Shown: piece after piece, positions 44,944 to 53,541 of the stretch | How the letters are laid out: each line of letters opens with the position of its first letter | Position numbering within the stretch: the first letter of the stretch is position 1 | Source: Gemmataceae bacterium | GTDB taxonomy: Bacteria; Planctomycetota; Planctomycetia; Gemmatales; Gemmataceae | Assembly (NCBI GenBank): GCA_009692005.1 | Contig: SHZZ01000001.1 | Location: forward strand, 346,399-410,398 | Reading direction: 5' to 3' | Length of the DNA stretch: 64,000 nt | The notes under the pieces: model-generated | Database searches by the model: none | The model's input: the letters and a program-made list of their open reading frames with translations, nothing else | What the model was told of the DNA's origin: nothing | Made by a program: the position numbers and the translations under genes

Positions 44944-44973
44944 GGGGTTAAAAAACCCCTGAGTGAATATAAT
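44944..44973 (+). promoter_or_regulatory. Candidate clpC promoter with palindrome
   Basis: TATAAT at 44968-44973 fits a -10. Eight bases upstream is a dyad, GGGGTT (44944-44949), four A, AACCCC (44954-44959), placed across the -35 region, a good position for a repressor. There is no TTGACA. clpC starts about 80 bases downstream. No CtsR or CIRCE element matches this. Confidence 0.35.
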
Positions 44974-45052
44974 AGTGTGGTAGGGATTTGGGCCCTTGGC
45001 GAGTTTCACTAAACACGCCGTGTAAGCTCGTGGGAATAACCATAGCCCTGGG

Positions 45053-47620
45053 ATGAACCAGAACATGTATGAAAGATTCACGGACCGTGCGCGGAAAGTC
45101 ATGCAGCTTGCCAACCAAGAAGCGCAGCGTTTTAACCATGAATACATAGGCACGGAGCATATCCTCCTAGGGCTAGTAAAGGAGGGGTCCGGAGTAGCGG
45201 CCAATGTGCTGAAAAACCTGGATATCGATTTGCGAAAAATCCGCCTGGAAGTGGAAAAAATCGTCCAGTCCGGGCCGGACATCGTCACCATGGGGAAATT
45301 GCCGCAAACTCCCAGAGCGAAAAAAGTCATTGATTATTCCATCGAGGAAGCCCGGAACCTCAACCACAATTATGTCGGGACGGAACACCTGCTGCTGGGG
45401 CTTTTACGCGAACAAGAAGGCGTGGCGGCCCAGGTTTTGATGAATCTCGGGTTGAAACTCGAGGATGTTCGCGAGGAAGTACTCAACCTTTTGGGGCACA
45501 ATATGGGAGCCGAAGAAGGCGCCTCGAGCGCGGCCGGCGCCAGCGCTCCTCCCGGGGAACGGCAACCTTCCCGTGGGAAATCCAAGACCCCGGCCCTCGA
45601 TAGCTTTGGCCGCGACCTTACAGAACTTGCCAAGCAGGGGAAGTTGGACCCTGTAATCGGCAGGGCGAACGAAATTGAACGGGTGGTCCAGATCTTAAGC
45701 CGTCGCACCAAAAACAACCCAGTTCTATTAGGCGAGGCAGGTGTTGGCAAAACCGCAATTGTCGAAGGATTGGCCCAAATGGTGGTGGGAGGAAATGTTC
45801 CCGAATTGTTACGCGACCGCAGGATTGTTGTTCTGGACCTGGCCATGATGGTGGCTGGAACCAAATACCGCGGGCAATTCGAAGAAAGAATCAAAGCGGT
45901 CATGAACGAGGTCCGCCGAGCCAAGAACACCATTTTGTTCATTGACGAACTGCACACCCTGGTTGGCGCCGGTGGCGCCGAAGGGGCCATTGACGCATCC
46001 AATGTGTTAAAACCTGCCTTGGCCCGTGGCGAGATTCAATGCATTGGGGCCACAACCCTGGACGAGTACCGAAAATACATTGAAAAAGATGGCGCGTTGG
46101 AACGGCGTTTCCAGCAGATTATTGTGAATCCCCCTTCCAAGGAAGAAGCGGTGGAAATTTTGCGTGGCTTGCGTGACCGCTACGAAGCCCATCACCGGGT
46201 TCAAATCAAGGATGAAGCCTTGATCAGCGCGGTGGAATTAAGCGACCGCTATATTTCAGGGCGCTGCCTTCCTGACAAGGCCATCGATGTAATCGATGAA
46301 GCGGGCGCCCGGGTGCGTTTGAAGGCCATGACCCGTCCGCCTGATCTAAAGGAACTGGATCAACAAATCGAAAAATTCAACCAGGAAAAAGAAGCCGCCG
46401 TTGCCGAGCAAGATTTCGAGAAGGCGGCTCACCTGCGTGACCAAGCCGACAAGCTAAAGAAAAAGAAAGAGTCAATCACCAAGGAATGGCGCGACAAATC
46501 CCGCGAGGTGGATGGTGTGGTTGACGAGGATGTGGTAGCCGAAGTAGTCAGCAAAATCACCGGTGTTCCGCTGAAGCGTTTGGAAGACAATGAAACACAA
46601 AGGCTCCTGCAAATGGAGGCGGAATTGCATAAGCAAGTGATCAGCCAGCATGAGGCGATTGAGGCCATTGCCAGGGCGGTGAGGAAGAGTCGAGCGGGTT
46701 TGAAGGACCCCAAACGGCCGATCGGCAGCTTTATTTTTGCCGGGCCCACTGGTGTCGGGAAAACTCTGCTGGCAAAAAGACTGGCCGCTTTCATGTTTGG
46801 CGATGAAAACGCCCTCGTGCAAATTGATATGTCCGAATATTCCGAGAAGCATAATGTTAGCCGATTAATTGGCGCGCCTCCGGGTTATGTGGGTTATGAA
46901 GAAGGCGGCCAATTGACGGAAAAAATTCGCCGCCGCCCTTACAGCGTTGTTTTGCTGGATGAAATCGAAAAGGCTCACCACGAAGTCTGGAATATGCTTC
47001 TTCAAATCATGGAGGAAGGGCGATTAACTGACAATGTTGGTCGGACAATCGATTTCAAAAATTCCATTCTCATCATGACGACAAACATTGGGGCCGCGGA
47101 AATAACCGGAAAAGTTGGTGGCTTTGGCTTCCACAACCGCAAAGACGAACAGGCCAATTACGCCAAGATGAAAGAGACTGTCAAAGGCGCCATGGAAAAC
47201 AATTTCCGCCCGGAATTCTTGAATCGGGTTGATGATATCATCGTCTTCCGCAGCCTGACCATATCGGATTTGAAAAACATCATCGATATTGAGCTGGCCA
47301 AGGTGATTAAGCGCCTGCAAGAAAAGGGATTAAAAATGATCCTATCAGAAGAGGCCAAGGAACTCCTGATCGAGAAGGGAACAAGCCTGGATTTTGGCGC
47401 CCGTCCTTTACGCAGGGCTATCGAGCACTGCCTTGAAGACCCGCTTTCGGAGGAATTGCTGCGGGGTAATTTCGTTGGCAAAAACCAAATCAATACTCGT
47501 GTTGTGGAAGTAGAGGGCGAAAAGAAAATCGTGTTCGATGCTTCGAAAGAGTCTGAAGAAAAAGAAATGGTCGGGGCTTCTGCCGCCCCAGAAAAAGGCT
47601 TGAAGCCGGCCAAGGAATAG
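45053..47620 (+). CDS. clpC: ATP-dependent Clp protease ATPase subunit ClpC
   Basis: 855 residues. The N-domain has two repeats (1-145; FNHEYIGTEHILLGLV and NHNYVGTEHLLLGLL). Two AAA+ modules follow, with Walker A GEAGVGKT (227-234) and GPTGVGKT (near 565), and a central UVR/coiled-coil segment (EKAAHLRDQADKLKKKKES near 460), which separates ClpC from ClpA/ClpB. The GFGF region near 688 may be the ClpP loop. It unfolds substrates, including arginine-phosphorylated ones, for ClpP. ATG 45053; ATG 45065 is also possible. It closes the plus-strand mcsA-mcsB locus. Confidence 0.96.
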   Translation: MNQNMYERFTDRARKVMQLANQEAQRFNHEYIGTEHILLGLVKEGSGVAANVLKNLDIDLRKIRLEVEKIVQSGPDIVTMGKLPQTPRAKKVIDYSIEEARNLNHNYVGTEHLLLGLLREQEGVAAQVLMNLGLKLEDVREEVLNLLGHNMGAEEGASSAAGASAPPGERQPSRGKSKTPALDSFGRDLTELAKQGKLDPVIGRANEIERVVQILSRRTKNNPVLLGEAGVGKTAIVEGLAQMVVGGNVPELLRDRRIVVLDLAMMVAGTKYRGQFEERIKAVMNEVRRAKNTILFIDELHTLVGAGGAEGAIDASNVLKPALARGEIQCIGATTLDEYRKYIEKDGALERRFQQIIVNPPSKEEAVEILRGLRDRYEAHHRVQIKDEALISAVELSDRYISGRCLPDKAIDVIDEAGARVRLKAMTRPPDLKELDQQIEKFNQEKEAAVAEQDFEKAAHLRDQADKLKKKKESITKEWRDKSREVDGVVDEDVVAEVVSKITGVPLKRLEDNETQRLLQMEAELHKQVISQHEAIEAIARAVRKSRAGLKDPKRPIGSFIFAGPTGVGKTLLAKRLAAFMFGDENALVQIDMSEYSEKHNVSRLIGAPPGYVGYEEGGQLTEKIRRRPYSVVLLDEIEKAHHEVWNMLLQIMEEGRLTDNVGRTIDFKNSILIMTTNIGAAEITGKVGGFGFHNRKDEQANYAKMKETVKGAMENNFRPEFLNRVDDIIVFRSLTISDLKNIIDIELAKVIKRLQEKGLKMILSEEAKELLIEKGTSLDFGARPLRRAIEHCLEDPLSEELLRGNFVGKNQINTRVVEVEGEKKIVFDASKESEEKEMVGASAAPEKGLKPAKE

Positions 47621-47638
47621 GCTGCCGGGCCCTGAATA

Positions 47639-49105
47639 TTAGCGCAGGTGATCCCGGCGGTTGCGTGCGCATGCTTCCAACGCCGGTTTTGGGATTCCTT
47701 CAGAATCGACCAATCCCCCATAGGGGTAGTAGGAATCAGCGCTATCCTGGAAGTGCCCCCAATGCACCGATTGAATAAACCTTTTGCAAAACAATAATTT
47801 TAAAAAAACATCCGCCCACAGACCCTGGCCGTCAGGAGTTTTTCCACTTTGATAATGGCCGCCAAAGCCTGTGTCGCCAAGACTTTGTGATGGATATCCA
47901 ATGGTGGCAGTCAAGGGCGACCCGAGAAATGAAAACAAATCCAATAGGCGAGAGGTTTCCATTAAGTCTCTGGTGTAATTCCCGGCGCCGGAATAACCCA
48001 TGTGAATTTCCAGGTCCAATGCCGCTAAATTTAGTCCGGCCCGGCACAAATTGTCGGCAAAGGTGAATGGCGAAAAATCCCGTTTTTGATTCGAGACATA
48101 TTCACCCCAAGGACAGGTAATGCCAATTATCGTTTCAATGGATGTGTTAACCTGCTTGGCAATTTCCGCCAGTTTGCAGGTGATGCGGAACAGAATTTCA
48201 TCGCTGAAATCCTTCAGAATTACCGAGTTCAATCCCGAGCAAACAACCCAGCGGTGAATTTTCCTCTTATAGCGGCGAATTGTGGCATCGATAAATTGGG
48301 CCATTACCGTTGCCAGCCCTGTGGGAGTCCCAGAAACATTGCCAATCCACGGGGGCAAGGTCTCCGGCGACATGCTTATGATGGGGCCACCAATAACTTC
48401 GATGTTTAAACCCAAACAGGCGTCAACAAGTTTATCCATTTCCTCCCAGGAATAAATTCCTTGGGAAGTTTCGATTCTGCCCCAGGGGATATTTACTTGG
48501 GCATGGTTGAAGGCGCTTTTGATTTTTTCCGTTAGGTTCTCGGGAAAAAGCTTGGTAAATCGCGTGGTAAATCCCGTTTCAATGGGCTGGTTGCCTTGGT
48601 GGCGGATGGCCAGGACTTGGCTGGTGTATTCCCCCATTAACAAATGGGTGCCTTGGCAAGAGATAGTCAGGGCTTTGCCAGTATGCTCATCGCTTTCAAG
48701 GGGATTGCTGGTAGCAATAGCCTTTCCCATTTCCGCGCAGGCCCGCAAGGCGTAATCCTTGATTTTTTCCGGGATCAATAAACCGCCCATTGCCCAGTCC
48801 GCCAGGTAGTTTCTTAACTGGTTGACTTTTCCGCGGGCCAATTCAAAGTGCAGATCGTAAGGGGCGCCCCTTTCCATAATTGTGCCAGTGGAAAATATCA
48901 GGTCGCCCACGCCATCCACGATCCATGGAGCGTGCAGGAACCCGGAGTCCGGCTCTTCTTTTTTCAAGGATAACTTTGAAGTGGAAATATCCTTTTGGGT
49001 GAGAAAAGGCATGGAATCGGGGCCGCCAGTGAAAAAAACATTTTCCAATTCTTGCACCCGTGATTGCGGCAGGGAACTGGGCAAAAGAAAGGAAGTGGTT
49101 CCCAT
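47639..49105 (-). CDS. GH10-like protein with degenerate active site
   Basis: 488 residues. Residues about 195-470 have the (beta/alpha)8 pattern of GH10 xylanases: IPWGRIETSQGIYSWEEMDKLVDAC (the region before the first conserved strand), and LDLEIHMG (363-370), where the nucleophile Glu of GH10 would be. The acid/base strand, normally WDVVNE, reads WVVCSGLN (286-293), so the general acid is missing. Residues 1-190 are a beta-rich domain. No signal peptide is evident. It could bind rather than cleave a polysaccharide. The lpxI gene is 115 bases upstream in coordinate order on the same strand. Confidence 0.65.
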   Translation of the reverse strand: MGTTSFLLPSSLPQSRVQELENVFFTGGPDSMPFLTQKDISTSKLSLKKEEPDSGFLHAPWIVDGVGDLIFSTGTIMERGAPYDLHFELARGKVNQLRNYLADWAMGGLLIPEKIKDYALRACAEMGKAIATSNPLESDEHTGKALTISCQGTHLLMGEYTSQVLAIRHQGNQPIETGFTTRFTKLFPENLTEKIKSAFNHAQVNIPWGRIETSQGIYSWEEMDKLVDACLGLNIEVIGGPIISMSPETLPPWIGNVSGTPTGLATVMAQFIDATIRRYKRKIHRWVVCSGLNSVILKDFSDEILFRITCKLAEIAKQVNTSIETIIGITCPWGEYVSNQKRDFSPFTFADNLCRAGLNLAALDLEIHMGYSGAGNYTRDLMETSRLLDLFSFLGSPLTATIGYPSQSLGDTGFGGHYQSGKTPDGQGLWADVFLKLLFCKRFIQSVHWGHFQDSADSYYPYGGLVDSEGIPKPALEACARNRRDHLR

Positions 49106-49220
49106 GGCAATCCATCAAGAACTGTTAGGAAATAGCCTTAATTTCTGAATTCTCCAAACATTTACCTTATGAGATTTTACTCTAACTTGGGGAACATGCC
49201 GGTTTTTTTCAGGATTGTCC

Positions 49221-50066
49221 CTAAGCGGCCTGGATGTGGGAATCCGTGAGTGAAATCAGGGTGATGCCCAGTTGGTTTGCCAATTGAATCGTTTCTTCTT
49301 CTTCCAGGATAATGGTTTGCCCGGCTTCCACTGCCAGAACTTTTCCACCCGCTGCATGCAGTCCTCGGATCGTGCTGCTTCCCACGGTTGGCACATCAAA
49401 TCGCCGGTCTTGGTTGGGCTTAGCAACCTTGACCACAACAAATCCACCAGCTCGGCAAAATTCCCCCGCCCTTTGGATATTCAGATCGGTGCCCTCAATA
49501 GCCTCCACGGCGAGTACCGCCTTGGATTTTACTGCCACGCTTTGGCCGACATCCAACCGGCCCATTTCCCGGGCCAGGCGCCAGCCAAATCGGATGTCTT
49601 CCCATTCCAATGAGGAAGGGGAGCGCTTACTTAAAGTTCCTTCACGCACAAGTATCTCCGGACAGTAGTCGAGGGCTGAGCCAATGTGAATTCCGTCCCG
49701 TTGAAATTCATTGACTATCCCCAGTAGGATGGAATCGTCCTTGTTATCTTTTCGGTTGCGGGAGAACCAAAAGCGAATTGTGCGCAAGTCGGGAAGCAGG
49801 GTGAATATTTTCCAGGGCTTGTGCATAATGTTAGCCTTGTGAATTTTTCCAGCCATAATAACTTCCGAAATATGATTGGCCTTAAAAAAGCGGATTATTT
49901 TTCCTAATTGCGCCGGCCCCGCCCATTGGAAATGGTCCGCAAGTTGCGCCAATTCCCCACTGGCTTCCCCCCGTATCCCGGTACAGGCCAAGCGAATGCC
50001 CATGTGGCGGCATTTTTTTGCGAAGACAATAGGGAATAATCCGTAACCAGCCAGTAAGCCAATCAT
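49221..50066 (-). CDS. lpxI: UDP-2,3-diacylglucosamine pyrophosphatase LpxI
   Basis: 281 residues. GLLAGYGLFPIVFA at the N-terminus, VIMAGKIHKAN near 68 and the C-terminal RRFDVPTVGSSTIRGLHAAGG-type region are LpxI hallmarks; the family replaces LpxH in many bacteria. It cleaves UDP-diacylglucosamine to lipid X and UMP in lipid A synthesis, acting at the inner membrane's cytosolic face. It starts 33 bases after lpxD, so they are coupled. lpxB and the rest of the pathway are not in the window. Confidence 0.95.
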   Translation of the reverse strand: MIGLLAGYGLFPIVFAKKCRHMGIRLACTGIRGEASGELAQLADHFQWAGPAQLGKIIRFFKANHISEVIMAGKIHKANIMHKPWKIFTLLPDLRTIRFWFSRNRKDNKDDSILLGIVNEFQRDGIHIGSALDYCPEILVREGTLSKRSPSSLEWEDIRFGWRLAREMGRLDVGQSVAVKSKAVLAVEAIEGTDLNIQRAGEFCRAGGFVVVKVAKPNQDRRFDVPTVGSSTIRGLHAAGGKVLAVEAGQTIILEEEETIQLANQLGITLISLTDSHIQAA

Positions 50067-50098
50067 TGGAATTCCTCAATCGTAAAAAACAGCCACAA

Positions 50099-51124
50099 CT
50101 AATCCTCCTCCGCCATTTGCAGTTTTTGTTTAATTTTTTTCATGTCCTTACAGAGGCCAGGCAGTTTGTCCATGCTCAAGAGAATGCGCTTTTCTTCCCG
50201 TTCCGGCCTGGCAGGAGCGCCCAACACATGTTCCCCGCTGAGGGCATCTCGAATTAATCCGGAACGGGCCCCGATGACGACTTTGTCTCCAATTTGGAGG
50301 TGGCCTGCAAGCCCGGATTGCCCAGCCATCACCACATAATTTCCCGTGGTGCAGGAACCGGCGATTCCGACTTGAGACACCAGCAAATTGTGCTTGCCGA
50401 TGTCGCAGTTGTGGCCGACCTGGACCAAGTTGTCGATTTTAGTGCCATCACCAACTCGGGTGGAATCGAAAGTTCCCCGGTCAATGGCGGTGCAGGCGCC
50501 GATTTCAACATCATTTCCCAAAACCACTTTTCCAAGTTGCGGAACTTTCACATGACGGCCGTCAAGCATACGGTACCCGAACCCATCCGCGCCGATTACC
50601 GCGTTTGCCTGCAGTATTACGCTATTTCCCAATTCGCACTCGTCATAAAGAACGGAATTGGGGTAAAGAGTACACTGATTGCCAATTTTGCAATTCCTGC
50701 CGATGGCAACACCGCTGTAAATCACGCAGTTATCACCCACGATAGAACCTTCCCCCACCGAGGCGAACGGGAGGATGGTGGCGCCCTTGCCAATAATCGC
50801 TGTGGGGGCGACCCAAGCTAGAGGGTGAATTCCTGGGGCATAGGGGGGCAAGGGTGGCTTGAAGCGTTTAACGACTTGAATGAATGTAGGAAGCGGGTCA
50901 GGCACTTGGATTAAAGTTTTTCCTGGAGCCTCGAAAAATTCCCCGGTCAGGGCAACCAAGATGTTGGATTCCAAAAATGGCTTGATGTATTTGGGGTTTT
51001 CCACAAAAGTGATTATGTCCGGGGTGCCATAGCGGATGCTGGCAGTGCCGCGAATGGCAATCTCCGGATCTCCCTGGAGTTTTCCCTCCACGAGGCGTGC
51101 GATTTCTTGTGCGGTTAGTTCCAT
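50099..51124 (-). CDS. lpxD: UDP-3-O-(3-hydroxyacyl)glucosamine N-acyltransferase LpxD
   Basis: 341 residues. An N-terminal uridine-binding domain (1-100) and a long left-handed beta-helix of hexapeptide repeats (about 110-300) are visible; [19 protein letters not shown] near 232-250 contains the catalytic histidine. It adds the N-linked hydroxyacyl chain in lipid A synthesis. ATG 51124 is preceded by a very good AAGGAGGGGG site. A PQQ propeller gene lies 93 bases upstream on the same strand, and a weak terminator is possible between them. Confidence 0.96.
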   Translation of the reverse strand: MELTAQEIARLVEGKLQGDPEIAIRGTASIRYGTPDIITFVENPKYIKPFLESNILVALTGEFFEAPGKTLIQVPDPLPTFIQVVKRFKPPLPPYAPGIHPLAWVAPTAIIGKGATILPFASVGEGSIVGDNCVIYSGVAIGRNCKIGNQCTLYPNSVLYDECELGNSVILQANAVIGADGFGYRMLDGRHVKVPQLGKVVLGNDVEIGACTAIDRGTFDSTRVGDGTKIDNLVQVGHNCDIGKHNLLVSQVGIAGSCTTGNYVVMAGQSGLAGHLQIGDKVVIGARSGLIRDALSGEHVLGAPARPEREEKRILLSMDKLPGLCKDMKKIKQKLQMAEED

Positions 51125-51177
51125 GAATTTCCCCCTCCTTCCTTGGCGGGGTAAGGGAATAAAGCCCCGGTATGCTA

Positions 51178-51210
51178 ATGAAAAAGCAAAACCTGGGCAA
51201 CCTCGGTTTT
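51178..51210 (-). terminator. Weak candidate terminator between propeller and lpxD genes
   Basis: Six-base arms AAAACC / GGTTTT (51188-51193 and 51205-51210) around an 11-base loop; on the minus strand the hairpin is followed by GC and five T. The stem is short and AT-rich, so it may let a good part of transcripts through into lpxD. Confidence 0.3.
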
Positions 51211-51217
51211 ATTGCCG

Positions 51218-52408
51218 TTATTCAGCCCGCAGACAGTAAAAAACCCCTTTTGTGTTGCCAATATAAATGGAGTTGCCCGCGAAGACTGGAGAAGCTGCCA
51301 ATTCGCCGCCAAGGTCCAGTTTTTGCGTTAATTTCCCTGTGGCTAATTCCAGCACATAGAGATTTCCATCAAACGATCCCGCTAAGACTTTGTTTCCCAG
51401 GATTAACGGTGAACCGTCTACCTTTCCTTCGGTAGTAAATTCCCATTTCACCAGCCCGGTGGCCTGGTTAATGGCATGGATTTTTTTGTCACGACCACCA
51501 ACCACGACTAACCCATGTGCAATCGCGCAAGAAGAAAAGAAGGGTTGGGCGCGCTTGGCGGGTTCATAGGTCCATTGCACCGAGGGTTTTTTCCAATTGA
51601 TTCCTAAAACCTGATTTGACATCGTCCCGACATAAAGGGAATCGCCGCTCAGTGAGGCGGTGGCGCCAGTTTGGCCGCCCAAGTCCAGTGCATGGATTTC
51701 CTTTCCCGTCAGGACATCCAGAACATGCAAGGTGCTATCGCAACCGGCGGCAAAGGTTTTTCCTTCCTGAATGGCGCAGGAACCGAAAAAGGGTCCGTCC
51801 ATGCGGAATTTCCATTTCTCTTTCCCTGCCTCGTCAAGGCAATAAAGGTGTTCATCCTGGCTGCCAAACAAAAGCAGTTTGTTGAAAAAACAGGCGCCGC
51901 CTGATATTTCCCCTTGGGTTTGGAAGGTCCACTTGGGATTTCCGTTGGTGGCGTCGCAGCAGTGGAAAAGGCCATTAATGTCTCCGGCGTAAACCGTGCT
52001 GTGATTGATGGCCACTGGGGCTTTGATGGGCCCGCACTTTTTTACCCAAACGGTTTGGCCAGTTTTGGCATCAAGGCAATAAAGGTTTTCATCCAGGGAT
52101 CCAAAGTAGACCTTGCCGCGGAAAACCCCTGCGGTGCTTTCAATCGCGTCTTTTGCCAATACTTTCCACTGAATTTTTAATGGGCCGCGCATCTCTTGGT
52201 TAGACACGCCATTTTGCGCAGGGTTGCCCCGGAACACCTCCCAGGAATCGCCCTCTACCTTGGCTTCTTGTCCGGTTAGCGCAAGGGAAATGCTCAAAAA
52301 GGGGAGTAAACCGAGGGCCAGAATGGGAATTAGCGACCCATGGCTGCCTGGTAAATTTTTAGCAAGTCTTTTTGGTCCGCGGGACGCGGGTTGAATTGCG
52401 CTGTCCAT
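51218..52408 (-). CDS. Secreted PQQ-like beta-propeller protein
   Basis: 396 residues. After a basic N-terminus, LIPILALGLLPFLSISLA is a signal peptide core, followed by WEVFRGNPAQNG and repeats such as LDAKTGQTVWVKKC, CDATNGNPKWTF, LDEAGKEKWKF and INQATGLVKWEF. A propeller close to BamB/PQQ-like proteins is likely, with no evident PQQ catalytic residues. The start ATG 52408 lies 79 bases inside the upstream alcohol dehydrogenase gene; no later ATG is suitable. It is followed by lpxD. Confidence 0.83.
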   Translation of the reverse strand: MDSAIQPASRGPKRLAKNLPGSHGSLIPILALGLLPFLSISLALTGQEAKVEGDSWEVFRGNPAQNGVSNQEMRGPLKIQWKVLAKDAIESTAGVFRGKVYFGSLDENLYCLDAKTGQTVWVKKCGPIKAPVAINHSTVYAGDINGLFHCCDATNGNPKWTFQTQGEISGGACFFNKLLLFGSQDEHLYCLDEAGKEKWKFRMDGPFFGSCAIQEGKTFAAGCDSTLHVLDVLTGKEIHALDLGGQTGATASLSGDSLYVGTMSNQVLGINWKKPSVQWTYEPAKRAQPFFSSCAIAHGLVVVGGRDKKIHAINQATGLVKWEFTTEGKVDGSPLILGNKVLAGSFDGNLYVLELATGKLTQKLDLGGELAASPVFAGNSIYIGNTKGVFYCLRAE

Positions 52409-53541
52409 TGTTGCGATGCCTCCTCAGCCAAGACATTCAGGATTCCTGGCGCCACCTTGCATTCATTCAAGTTTCCTGGCAGGCCGCTGGCGCGTTGGAA
52501 CTGTTCCATGGTTTGGGCCAGGAATTCCCCCCCCGACATTGCGGAGTCTTTCATTCCCGCTTCCAAGGCCAAATCCTGGTACAAATTGCCAACCGTTTCT
52601 TGATTGTAGCGAATGACCCAGGGCAACAGGATGCCAATGGCAACGCCATGGGGAATGCCGTAGTGGGCGGTCAAGGGGTTGGCGCAGGAATGGCAAATTC
52701 CGAGCATGGAATTTTCAATCGCGTGGCCTGCGAAATGCGCCCCAGTTTGCATTCCCTCACGGGCGGTAATGGAGCCGGGGTTTTCCAAAACTTTGGGAAA
52801 ATGGCTGACCAAAAGCTGCCAGGCCCTGTGCGAAAAGGCCTGAGACAAAGGATTTCGCTTCAAGGTGACATGGGACTCAATGGCATGGGCCATGGCATCG
52901 ATTCCGGTGGCGGCAGTGACTTTGGCAGGTTGCGACACGGTTAATTCCGGATCGAGAATGCAAATGCGAAAGGCAGCCTTTTTATCTCCGCAGGCCATTT
53001 TCAAGTGGGTTATGGAATCGGTGATCAAGGCGAAGGATTGAGCCTCACTGCCGGTTCCGGCCGTGGTGGGAATTCCAAGGGAAGGAAGCATGGGCTTTTT
53101 GGCCAGGCCGATCCCCCGGTAGTCGGCCATTTTTCCACCGTTGGTCAGGAGGAAGTTAATCCCCTTGGCGCAATCCATGGAACTACCTCCGCCCAATGCC
53201 ACCAAGGTGTCGATCCCGGCGGCTCGCGCTTTTTCCACACCCAGTTCCACATGATGTTCTTGCGGGTTCTCTTCCACCCCATCAAAAACAAAAACTTGGA
53301 GGTTTTCTTTTTCCAGGACGGCTTGGGCTTTTTGTGGATGGCCCGCTTTTTCCAACCCGGGATCGGTGACTAATAGAACCCGTTTTGCCCCCAACTCCTT
53401 GGCCAATATGCCAAGGCGATCCAGGGCCCCTGGACCGGCAACCACCCGGTTCAACGGCGTAAATTCAAATTCGGAAAACTCAGAAAGAGGATTGTTGAAA
53501 CGCTCTTTGGCGGTAGAGGTGGGTGAATAAGTTGCCTTCAT
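52330..53541 (-). CDS. Iron-type alcohol dehydrogenase
   Basis: 403 residues of the group III (iron-dependent) family. LVALGGGSSMDCAKGINFLL (about 115-134) is the NAD phosphate region, GIPTTAGTGSE (about 156-166) the next signature, GIDAMAHAIESH (about 215-226) supplies metal ligands, and HSCANPLTAHYGIPHG (about 280-295) the metal histidines. It should interconvert an aldehyde and an alcohol with NAD(P)H. It follows the aldehyde dehydrogenase gene with a 62-base overlap, so its first 20 residues overlap the other gene; the fold proper starts about residue 24. Confidence 0.92.
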   Translation of the reverse strand: MKATYSPTSTAKERFNNPLSEFSEFEFTPLNRVVAGPGALDRLGILAKELGAKRVLLVTDPGLEKAGHPQKAQAVLEKENLQVFVFDGVEENPQEHHVELGVEKARAAGIDTLVALGGGSSMDCAKGINFLLTNGGKMADYRGIGLAKKPMLPSLGIPTTAGTGSEAQSFALITDSITHLKMACGDKKAAFRICILDPELTVSQPAKVTAATGIDAMAHAIESHVTLKRNPLSQAFSHRAWQLLVSHFPKVLENPGSITAREGMQTGAHFAGHAIENSMLGICHSCANPLTAHYGIPHGVAIGILLPWVIRYNQETVGNLYQDLALEAGMKDSAMSGGEFLAQTMEQFQRASGLPGNLNECKVAPGILNVLAEEASQQWTAQFNPRPADQKDLLKIYQAAMGR

